This document shows, piece after piece, positions 57,725 through 64,000 of a stretch of 64,000 bases of DNA. The translations under genes and the position numbers were made by a program. How positions within the stretch are numbered: position 1 is the stretch's first letter; every line of letters begins with the position of its first letter. Source of the DNA: Gracilinema caldarium (GTDB taxonomy: Bacteria > Spirochaetota > Spirochaetia > Treponematales > Breznakiellaceae); contig NZ_JAJUHW010000003.1 in assembly GCF_029265695.1 (NCBI RefSeq), positions 1 through 64,000 of the forward strand, in the 5' to 3' direction. The notes below the pieces were generated by a model, which was given only the letters and a program-made list of their open reading frames with translations, was not told where the DNA came from and searched no databases.

Positions 57725-59878
57725 ATGAGCCTTTCTATACGGAGCCGTCTCTTTATTCTTTTTTTGGTTCCTCTGGGTTTTTTCTTGGTTCGAGAGGGCA
57801 TGAATTTCCAGAAAAACTATGCAGATTACCAGCTCTACAAGAGTCAGCAGAAAAATATCCGGATTATAGGTGTTACGGGGGACCTCGTTACGGCTCTACA
57901 GAAAGAACGGGGACTCTCGAGTATCTATGCAAGCTCCGGAAAGGAACTGGATAAAATATCCGCTGAAAGGTCTGCGGTTGATGCAGAGCTTGATCGCTGG
58001 AGCAGAGAAGTTGCCCAGGCGGCTTATGTAAAACAGCAGAAAGGCCAGGTCCCGGAAAAAATCCGCGCTGCCCGGAACATGGTGGACGGGAAAACCTTTA
58101 CTTCTTTTTACGATGTTTTTGATGCATATTCTGCGGTGATATCGGATTTACTGGCGATTTCCAACAAGGCGGTGAACCAGCCTACCATCGGTGGAATCGG
58201 CAAGGTGATGTCCTCTGCAGGGATTTTAATGCAAGCCCAAGAGTCCGTAGCCATGACGAGAGGTTTACTGGGCAGTATCCTTGCAGGCCAGCACCAGATC
58301 AATGATAAACAACGCTTGCTAGACTTAATTGAAGCCTTTGAGGGCTTTGAGATAAATCTAAAAAGTCCCGCAATTATCTATTCCGATGAGACCAAAAAAG
58401 CGGTGAGTGCAATTCTTGCAAGCGAAGCCTACATTGTCATAGAATCGAGTCTTTTTGATGTTTTTGTAAAAAACATGTCCGGCAACTGGGGAACTGGTTA
58501 TTCCGTTGGGTATGATGAGCTATGGACCAAGGGGACTGGACTAGTAAATGATCTGAACGGAATAGTAAAAGAGGAGCTTACAAAAATTATTGACCGTTCT
58601 GTTCAGATGGACAGCAAATATGCATCACAATTCTTATTTACGATTGTTTTAGTAATTATTATGGTGATAGGTATTGTTAGCACCGGTTTTGTCTTTGCCC
58701 GGTCTATACGGAGTCCTGTTGTACAGGTTATGCACACCTTTGACTCTATTGCCAAGGGACAGGGCGATCTCTCTCAGGAAATTGCCGTAAGGGATAATTC
58801 TGAGCTTGGTAAAATGGCTTTGTATTTTAACAGTTTTACAACCCAGCTCAGCAGGATTATTCGCACTATTCGGGACGAGACCGCACGGCTTAAGAGCCTG
58901 GGAGAAAACCTCTCACAGGAAATGGAACAAAGCGCTGCTGCCACTGAAGAAATAAGCACCACCCTTAAAAGCATTCATCAAAATGTGCTGCACCAATCCA
59001 CCAGCGTTACCGAAAGTGCTGCTACCATCGAGCAGTTCCTGTCCAATATTTCTGAACTAAAAGGCCAGATAGAAACCCAGTCGGCGGCAGTAACCGAGTC
59101 TTCCGCCTCCATTCGTCAGATGTTGGAATCAATCCGGCGTATGCAGGAATCCCTGGAAGCAGGTAATGAAAAAATAGCCGATTTGGTAAAAGCCAGTGAA
59201 GTTGGAAAGAGTACCCTGGAGCCTCTGATTGCCCAGATTGGCGAAATTACCGAACAGTCCCGGGCCTTGCAGGAGGCAAATAGCCTCATTTCCGGTATTG
59301 CAGCCCGCACAAACCTCTTGGCTATGAATGCTGCTATAGAAGCGGCCCATGCGGGTGAACATGGACGGGGTTTTGCGGTAGTAGCGGACGAAATCCGAAA
59401 ACTTGCAGAAAATGCGGCAAGCCATTCCAAGAGTATCGCCACGAACCTTAAAGCGATACAGCAGGTAATTAACAACGTGGTAGAAAGTTCACAAAAAGTG
59501 AGCGAAAGTTTTACCTCTATCAATACGGGTATACAGGAAGTCAATTCGAGTCGTGAGCAGATGCGCCAAGCCATGCTGGAACAGCAGTCGGCTTCCAAAG
59601 AGGTTTCTATTGCCTTGGATGAAATTACCACTATCACCAGCAAGGTCGAGGATTTCGCAGGAGAAACCGAGACCGGCAGCAAGCAAATTAAAAGCGAGAT
59701 GTCCAATCTGCTTCAGGTAACCGAGGAAATTCGGAATGCGGTTGCGGAGGCGTCTCAGGCGCTGGACGAAATAACTGAAACTACCCTCCATGTACACGAA
59801 CTGAGCGAAGAAAATCGGAAGTCGATTGAGCACATTTATGAGGGTATAGCAGCATTTAAACTTAAAGAAGAAGCATAA
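57725..59878 (+). CDS. methyl-accepting chemotaxis protein with NIT sensor domain
   Basis: 717 residues. Membrane helix 1 (about 8-24), an extracytoplasmic NIT (nitrate/nitrite-sensing) domain (about 45-290, with [17 protein letters not shown] and [19 protein letters not shown]), membrane helix 2 (about 302-325), HAMP (about 326-380) and the MCP signalling domain with tip [20 protein letters not shown] and [16 protein letters not shown]. It reports nitrogen-oxide or other small-anion levels to CheA/CheW. GGAGG precedes the ATG. A strong terminator follows. Confidence 0.9.
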   Translation: MSLSIRSRLFILFLVPLGFFLVREGMNFQKNYADYQLYKSQQKNIRIIGVTGDLVTALQKERGLSSIYASSGKELDKISAERSAVDAELDRWSREVAQAAYVKQQKGQVPEKIRAARNMVDGKTFTSFYDVFDAYSAVISDLLAISNKAVNQPTIGGIGKVMSSAGILMQAQESVAMTRGLLGSILAGQHQINDKQRLLDLIEAFEGFEINLKSPAIIYSDETKKAVSAILASEAYIVIESSLFDVFVKNMSGNWGTGYSVGYDELWTKGTGLVNDLNGIVKEELTKIIDRSVQMDSKYASQFLFTIVLVIIMVIGIVSTGFVFARSIRSPVVQVMHTFDSIAKGQGDLSQEIAVRDNSELGKMALYFNSFTTQLSRIIRTIRDETARLKSLGENLSQEMEQSAAATEEISTTLKSIHQNVLHQSTSVTESAATIEQFLSNISELKGQIETQSAAVTESSASIRQMLESIRRMQESLEAGNEKIADLVKASEVGKSTLEPLIAQIGEITEQSRALQEANSLISGIAARTNLLAMNAAIEAAHAGEHGRGFAVVADEIRKLAENAASHSKSIATNLKAIQQVINNVVESSQKVSESFTSINTGIQEVNSSREQMRQAMLEQQSASKEVSIALDEITTITSKVEDFAGETETGSKQIKSEMSNLLQVTEEIRNAVAEASQALDEITETTLHVHELSEENRKSIEHIYEGIAAFKLKEEA

Positions 59879-59885
59879 TTGTTTC

Positions 59886-59923
59886 ACGGGGCTTTTGAAA
59901 AGGTAATTCAAAAGCCCTGTTTT
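59886..59923 (+). terminator. terminator of the chemoreceptor gene
   Basis: A perfect 11-bp stem, GGGCTTTTGAA (59889-59899) with TTCAAAAGCCC (59907-59917), extends to 14 bp with one G-U pair. Loop of 7 nt, then TTTT. Confidence 0.85.
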
Positions 59924-59993
59924 ATAATAATACATCATTATTATTGATGAATATAAACGATATGTATTGACCTTACTCTGTAAATAGAGTAGC

Positions 59994-60270
59994 TTGATAA
60001 AAGAGTGAGAGAAACTCATAACGTTACTGCTACATTTTCTACTGTTACGCTCCTTTCGAAGTTTTTGATGCCTGCCTTTCCCTGGCCGATATTCAAGAAA
60101 ACCGACTCGGAAATTAAAGTTATCGTGAAAAGTGCTGTCCGTTCAGTCCGTCTCTTCGCTCTGCCCCGGATTTCTGCGGTCTAATCTTGCGGAAACTGAC
60201 TGGGAAAAGCGCTTATCCTGTATAGGCGGATTTTATAAGACCCGAACAATTGGGCAAAGGCAGGCCATAT
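59994..60270 (+). promoter_or_regulatory. promoter and ~240-nt untranslated leader of the RRM gene
   Basis: This gene-free stretch (59924-60270) has one reasonable promoter, TTGATA (59994-59999), 17 nt, CATAAC (60017-60022). Transcription from about 60029 gives a leader of roughly 240 nt before ATG 60271. I see a possible hairpin TTTCTGC with GCGGAAA near 60170-60200. There is no ORF, no known riboswitch core and no tRNA. A long leader is typical of cold-regulated RNA-binding protein genes. This one may be a structured regulatory leader or a small RNA. Confidence 0.4.
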
Positions 60271-60561
60271 ATGGCTAAAAAACTTTATGTAGGCAATCTT
60301 TCCTACAACACCTTCGAAGACAGTCTTCGCAATCTCTTTTCTTCCTACGGAAACGTAGAATCGGTAAAAATCATTACCGACCGGGATACGGGCTATTCCA
60401 AAGGTTTTGGTTTTGTTGAAATGAGCACCGATGCGGAAGCCCAGGCTGCTATTTCTGCGACCAACGGTGTCGAATTCGACGGTCGCCGTCTTAAGGTGAA
60501 TGAAGCGATGGACAAACCCCGCCGGGATCGGGATAACGGCGGTAACTACGGTCGCTGGTAA
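60271..60561 (+). CDS. RRM-domain RNA-binding protein
   Basis: 96 residues, a single RNA recognition motif. RNP2 is LYVGNLSYNT and RNP1 is KGFGFVEMST; the short Gly-rich, charged end RRDRDNGGNYGRW resembles cyanobacterial and spirochaetal Rbp proteins, which bind RNA and are often cold-induced. I chose ATG 60271, since the family begins MAKKLYVGNL; AAAGG lies about 10 nt upstream. A terminator follows the stop. Confidence 0.92.
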   Translation: MAKKLYVGNLSYNTFEDSLRNLFSSYGNVESVKIITDRDTGYSKGFGFVEMSTDAEAQAAISATNGVEFDGRRLKVNEAMDKPRRDRDNGGNYGRW

Positions 60562-60596
60562 TTTTTAAACCGGTAGCATAGTTAATGCGTTAAGAA

Positions 60597-60629
60597 AAGG
60601 CTGCTCAAATACTTGGGCAGCCTTTTTTT
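60597..60629. terminator. terminator between the RRM gene and a convergent lipoprotein gene
   Basis: AAGGCTGCTCAA (60597-60608) pairs with TTGGGCAGCCTT (60613-60624), 12 bp with one G-U pair and a 4-nt loop, then T residues. On the minus strand a TTTTC tract follows, so it may act both ways. Confidence 0.85.
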
Positions 60630-60639
60630 ATTTCATTTT

Positions 60640-61065
60640 TTAATAGAAAAAGGCTGTTCCATTATTAGATATGCGGCGGACCGAATAGGTTGTTCCGCCC
60701 AAAAAGGTTGGCTTGTTTTCGGTCATTTCAAATACATAGCTGAGGGTTGAACCTGTTCCCATTGGATCAAAGCCTACTGTTGCGGTGTTCCCGGAAATTA
60801 TACAGCTTACAATGCTGTATGGCCGATTGGGAAAATAAGTATTCCAGAGATCTGTGGTAGATGCGGTATTGTACATGGTGGCTGTGGGGTCAAGGCAATC
60901 TTTAATTCCCTGTTCGTCCCCAGAATTCACCGCATCTATAAATTTTCCGATCCGGTCCCGGATTGTTTCTCCTGAAAGGCTGCAACCTGCAAGCAGCACC
61001 GCTGCGAGTAGTAAGACAATCGAGCCAAGCATAAGGCCGGTTTTAATAGTAGTTTTCTTTTTCAT
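60640..61065 (-). CDS. small lipoprotein
   Basis: 141 residues. Signal peptide with lipobox LLAGC (Cys28 by count of the leader), then a helical stretch IRDRIGKFIDAVNSGDEQGI and an alpha/beta body that recalls SnoaL/NTF2-like small domains (IKDCLDPTATMYNT). AGGAGGGAG precedes ATG 61065, and the in-frame extension to 61188 is rejected. Probably anchored in the outer or inner membrane. Function unknown. Confidence 0.75.
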   Translation of the reverse strand: MKKKTTIKTGLMLGSIVLLLAAVLLAGCSLSGETIRDRIGKFIDAVNSGDEQGIKDCLDPTATMYNTASTTDLWNTYFPNRPYSIVSCIISGNTATVGFDPMGTGSTLSYVFEMTENKPTFLGGTTYSVRRISNNGTAFFY

Positions 61066-61102
61066 AGCTCCCTCCTGGTTTTTCAGGCCGCAATGCAGCC
61101 TG

Positions 61103-62116
61103 TCAGTAATCGGTAATATTGGTATAAGGTTCAAAGGTTTCCTGAAAATCCTGAATAAGCTTCCGGTAGCGGGCCATAAAGGTTTCATAAGTACTGTCTT
61201 TGGTTACCATGTTCCGGGTCCTCACCTGCATATATAGGGGCCCCAGAACATAACGGCGGAGAGACAGGGCCGAAAGGGTATAGTAACGGTAATTTAAAAC
61301 TGCGCTGCCGGTTTGCAGGGCCAGGGGGAACCACACCTCGTCCCGATATTTCCCCTGGGCTTCCTTGTCGGTGATTTCCGCCATGGTTTTGGCAGCCGCT
61401 TCAGATTCGACCCTGGCAGATTCGTATTTGCCAACCCATTCTGCAAGCCCCGCTTTGAACTGTTCTAAAAGGACCTGAGTCCGTTCCAAAGCTGCCAAGG
61501 GATCTGCAAGGAGGGCTTCTGCCTTTTCCTGGGCCCAGACAGAAAAATCGAGCTCCCGGCCTAGAACTGAGTATTTTTCTCCCGGAGGACCTCCGACAGG
61601 GACTTCCACCGCTTCCTGTTCGCCCAGGTCCACGGTCTTACCCTCCGCGGTGACCGATACAAGTCCGCTTTTCACGATAAAGAGGGAGCTGCCATCAGGT
61701 CCTGCAAACACCGTTAGTTCTGTGCCGCGGATGCCCGCGATGGTACTCACCGTTCCGACCCGGGGTTCTTTTCCTGCAAGGCGGTTAAATTTCATGGACA
61801 CCGAACCAACTACGGTACTGAGGACCTGTTCTTTCTGTCCCCCTGTTTCTACTTCGCGGATGGTAAAGACCGTATTGGGTTTTATTCTGATGACCGCCGC
61901 AGATCCCTGTTCGAGCTCTGCCAGGTCCTTTTTACCGGTAATAACCGATTCCCCGGCGCTCAGCCGGCTCCCGTAATCGAGGGGCGCCAAAACTCCCTTG
62001 CTGTTTTTATGCTGCGGCTCCCCTTCTAGATACACCACCGTAGTATTCTGGGCCATCAGTATGCCGGCAGAAAAAATGCAGGCAAGGTGAAACCATATAA
62101 ACAGGCTGCGTTTCAT
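61103..62116 (-). CDS. secreted FecR-domain protein
   Basis: 337 residues. Signal peptide (IWFHLACIFSAGILMAQ), then a FecR domain (about 55-150: VITGKKDLAELEQGSAAVIR, GTVSTIAGIRGTELTVF and VKSGLVSVTAEGKTVDL) and a C-terminal helical coiled-coil region (about 200-337). FecR domains sense or bind in signalling or surface scaffolds; no sigma factor gene is adjacent. ATG 62116 overlaps the upstream lipoprotein gene by 4 nt. Confidence 0.8.
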   Translation of the reverse strand: MKRSLFIWFHLACIFSAGILMAQNTTVVYLEGEPQHKNSKGVLAPLDYGSRLSAGESVITGKKDLAELEQGSAAVIRIKPNTVFTIREVETGGQKEQVLSTVVGSVSMKFNRLAGKEPRVGTVSTIAGIRGTELTVFAGPDGSSLFIVKSGLVSVTAEGKTVDLGEQEAVEVPVGGPPGEKYSVLGRELDFSVWAQEKAEALLADPLAALERTQVLLEQFKAGLAEWVGKYESARVESEAAAKTMAEITDKEAQGKYRDEVWFPLALQTGSAVLNYRYYTLSALSLRRYVLGPLYMQVRTRNMVTKDSTYETFMARYRKLIQDFQETFEPYTNITDY

Positions 62117-62592
62117 AGAGATCCCCCCTTGCTCGTAAAGCCGATGATTTTAGGTGTGAACCAGGTGCGCCCGCCGGTTATAATGTAAAAAGTTCCCAGG
62201 CTTGTTGCCACTTCCGCGACGGCCCCGTCCTTGGGAACATATTTCTTAAAGAAAAATTGGGCATCCTTGGAATTGCCAAAAAGCAGATAACTTTCGCTGT
62301 TCACTGGTTGTATCGATACAATTTCTGCTTCGGAAAAGCTGAATCGGGCGGCCCGTAGATTCTGCCAGAGAGATTCTAGGTCGGATTCCCGCACTATTAT
62401 TTCCCCGTCCAAAAGAAACGGACGACTGGATCGTTTCATGAGGCTTTCGACCGGTTCAGTGTTGAGGGCCTGAATAAGACTCTGTACCCGTCTGGGGTTT
62501 TGAGACATAGGCAGGGTAGAACAAGATGCAAGGCCGCCCATAATAAGGGCTCCCATAAGAGAAAATAAAAAGCAGTATACATTCCTATTCAT
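62113..62592 (-). CDS. lipoprotein of unknown function
   Basis: 159 residues. Signal peptide with lipobox GLASC (Cys24), then a polar protein with SDLESLWQNLRAARFSFSEA and a strand-rich end. ATG 62592 lies 6 nt after TATTAT, with no ribosome-binding site. First gene of a two-gene unit with the FecR protein, which suggests a shared envelope role. Not recognised. Confidence 0.75.
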   Translation of the reverse strand: MNRNVYCFLFSLMGALIMGGLASCSTLPMSQNPRRVQSLIQALNTEPVESLMKRSSRPFLLDGEIIVRESDLESLWQNLRAARFSFSEAEIVSIQPVNSESYLLFGNSKDAQFFFKKYVPKDGAVAEVATSLGTFYIITGGRTWFTPKIIGFTSKGGSL

Positions 62593-62598
62593 AGTGTA

Positions 62599-62627
62599 AT
62601 AATATCCCGGTTTTCATTGGTTCACAA
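62599..62627 (-). promoter_or_regulatory. promoter of the lipoprotein-FecR unit, leaderless type
   Basis: The minus strand reads TTGTGA (62627-62622), 17 nt, TATTAT (62604-62599), then 6 nt to ATG 62592. It is one of the clearest examples of the leaderless layout. Confidence 0.6.
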
Positions 62628-62713
62628 GCAGACTATTTTCATCAATATATGATGGCCCTCACCTCTCGATTTATACCACCTCTTTGGGCTACAATAAAGC
62701 TCGGAGGAATACT

Positions 62714-63559
62714 ATGAAACAGGTTCAAGTTAAATTTGCTCTCGTTATTCTAGCTGTCATGCTTGTAGCTGGTTTTGTTTCCTGTGCAAAAAAAGCGGAT
62801 AACACCGCGGCGCAGCCTAGCCAAGGCACACTGAGCGCTGGTTTGCCAGACCTTAAGGGCCGGACGATACGGGCGGTTACCGAAAATGCCTACACACCCC
62901 TAAATTTTGTGGATCCCAAGACCGGCAAGGCTATGGGCTGGGAATATGACGCTACGGAAGAAATTGCCCGCCGGCTGAATGCCAAAGTGGAATGGCACAT
63001 CACCTCCTGGGACACCATGATTCAGGCGATTCGGGATGGCCAGTTTGATGTGGGTATGGACGGTATTACTATTAACGATGAACGAAAGGCCCAGGTCGAT
63101 TTTTCCATTCCCTATATGACCAGCCAGCAATTTATGCTGGTTCGTGCCGATGAAACCCGTTTTACCGATGCTAAATCCTTTGCGGCCAATCCAAAGCTGC
63201 TCATCGGCTCCCAGGCTGGTACCACCAATTTTTATGTGGCTGTCTATAACGTACTGGACGGGAACGAGTCCAATCCGCGGATTAAACTCTTTGAAACCTT
63301 CGGTGCAGCGGTGCAGGCCTTGTTAGCAGGCGATGTGGATACGGTGTTGATGGATGCGGCTTCCAGCAAAGGCTATGTGGGTGCAAACCCTGGGAAACTT
63401 AAGGTCCTGGGCGAAGCTCTGGGCACCGAAGAATTCGGCTTTATCTTTAAAAAAGGTTCAGATCTCGTTGAGCCCTTTAACAAGGCAATTGAGTCTATGA
63501 AAGCCGATGGAACTCTGGACAGGCTGAATACCAAGTGGTTTTTTGAATACCAGCCGTAA
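62714..63559 (+). CDS. amino-acid ABC transporter substrate-binding lipoprotein
   Basis: 281 residues. Signal peptide with lipobox GFVSC, then a class 3 solute-binding domain: [60 protein letters not shown] and [21 protein letters not shown] lies 6 nt before ATG 62714. It is distinct from the binding protein at 45.6 kb. The permease gene begins 5 nt after its stop. Confidence 0.9.
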   Translation: MKQVQVKFALVILAVMLVAGFVSCAKKADNTAAQPSQGTLSAGLPDLKGRTIRAVTENAYTPLNFVDPKTGKAMGWEYDATEEIARRLNAKVEWHITSWDTMIQAIRDGQFDVGMDGITINDERKAQVDFSIPYMTSQQFMLVRADETRFTDAKSFAANPKLLIGSQAGTTNFYVAVYNVLDGNESNPRIKLFETFGAAVQALLAGDVDTVLMDAASSKGYVGANPGKLKVLGEALGTEEFGFIFKKGSDLVEPFNKAIESMKADGTLDRLNTKWFFEYQP

Positions 63560-63564
63560 ATAGC

Positions 63565-64000
63565 ATGGCGAAACAGGACTTCCCCTGGTGGCTCGGCCTC
63601 CTTGCGGTTTTAGCCGCCGCTATCATCGTATCTGTAGCGGTTTCCCCTGATAGCCAGGTTATTTTTACCGCCGTAGCAAAGGGCTTGGGGGTTACTATAA
63701 CGGTATCTCTTATAGCGTACGGGACTTCGGTACTTCTTGGCCTTATATTAGGGCTCCTCAGGGCTTCTCCTTTTAAGCCCTTTAGGGAATTGGCCACCTT
63801 TTATATCGAGGTGGTCCGGGGCCTCCCGATGCTGGTTATCCTTTATTATATCGCCTTTGTCGGGGCTCCGGCCTTGGCATCCGCGTTGAACTGGCTTATC
63901 GCACCTTTTATAAAGTTGGGCTGGCTCGCTGCAGTGGAAGTCCGCGCTTTTAATTTTACCGTTCGGGCGGTTCTGGCCCTAACCCTGGGGTACGCGGCTT
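63565..64000 (+). CDS. amino-acid ABC transporter permease, partial
   Basis: 145 codons to the window edge. It begins MAKQDFPWWLGLLAVLAAAI and shows the HisMQ permease signature FYIEVVRGLPMLVILYYIAF, with at least three membrane helices. The C-terminal coupling loop is outside the window. Partner of the preceding binding protein; the ATPase gene is presumably downstream. Confidence 0.85.
   Translation, partial: MAKQDFPWWLGLLAVLAAAIIVSVAVSPDSQVIFTAVAKGLGVTITVSLIAYGTSVLLGLILGLLRASPFKPFRELATFYIEVVRGLPMLVILYYIAFVGAPALASALNWLIAPFIKLGWLAAVEVRAFNFTVRAVLALTLGYAA

Noticed and set aside
59924-60270. Known structured RNA (6S, SRP RNA, tmRNA, RNase P RNA) in the gene-free stretch
   Set aside because: None of their conserved cores is visible. 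The length and promoter fit a leader better, though a covariance search would be needed to exclude one.
1-64000. CRISPR arrays, tRNA or rRNA genes, insertion sequences and prophage
   Set aside because: No spaced direct-repeat array, cloverleaf-like CCA sequence, transposase motif or phage structural gene was found when reading the translated frames and the gaps.

Overview
The window looks like chromosomal DNA of a free-living or gut-type spirochaete of the Treponema lineage. The evidence is a complete FMN-riboswitch-controlled riboflavin ABC transporter in the gene order of the treponemal rfuABCD locus, a DUF4954 protein, a NIT-domain chemoreceptor, several cyclic-di-GMP enzymes, and an anaerobic fermentative gene set (2-oxoacid:ferredoxin oxidoreductase, phosphate butyryltransferase, butyrate kinase, radical-SAM activase). 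Species assignment is inference. I see no rRNA, tRNA, CRISPR array, insertion sequence or prophage, and almost no non-coding space. The genes look intact apart from the two cut by the window edges.

Layout. 0-1.5 kb: the 3' end of a RluA-type pseudouridine synthase, a small secreted protein and a membrane protein. 1.5-6.5 kb: FMN riboswitch, terminator and rfuABCD. 6.5-17.2 kb: a histidine kinase/diguanylate cyclase fusion, an ABC-F ATPase, TrpR, a nucleoside-gate membrane protein, the DUF4954 protein and a FAD-dependent dehydrogenase. 17.2-25.6 kb: a class III cyclase-like protein, a YtrA-type GntR/ABC exporter operon with its own palindromic operator and a 31-codon membrane peptide, Rsm22-like methyltransferase, peptidase T, a DUF2156 protein and a UlaG-like hydrolase. 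25.7-30.5 kb: butyrate kinase, phosphate butyryltransferase and a four-subunit 2-oxoacid:ferredoxin oxidoreductase. Together these would make ATP from branched-chain 2-oxoacids by way of acyl-CoA and acyl-phosphate.

30.5-38.6 kb: an NlpC/P60 protein and a diguanylate cyclase, divergent from a YesM/YesN-type two-component system that precedes a TRAP transporter. 38.6-43 kb: 3-methyladenine glycosylase, then a LacI regulator with a consensus promoter and operator, 6-phosphogluconate dehydrogenase and a PfkB sugar kinase. The TRAP and LacI units together suggest sugar-acid uptake and metabolism. 43-46.4 kb: a proline-rich 56-residue protein, ArsR, and an amino-acid ABC transporter operon that ends in arsenate reductase. 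46.5-54.8 kb: threonine synthase, then a minus-strand alpha-glucan operon (malQ, a 1257-residue GH13 enzyme, an HD protein related to CCA-adding enzymes). 54.9-59.9 kb: radical-SAM protein, HD-GYP phosphodiesterase and chemoreceptor. 60-64 kb: an RRM RNA-binding protein with a long leader, FecR and lipoprotein genes, and the start of a second amino-acid ABC transporter.

The most interesting recurrent signal is that many first genes of transcription units have a -10 hexamer whose 3' end lies 6 nt (in some cases 5 to 9 nt) upstream of the ATG, with no ribosome-binding site between. This predicts extensive leaderless transcription. In contrast, the internal genes of operons and the genes under riboswitch or operator control carry clear Shine-Dalgarno sequences.
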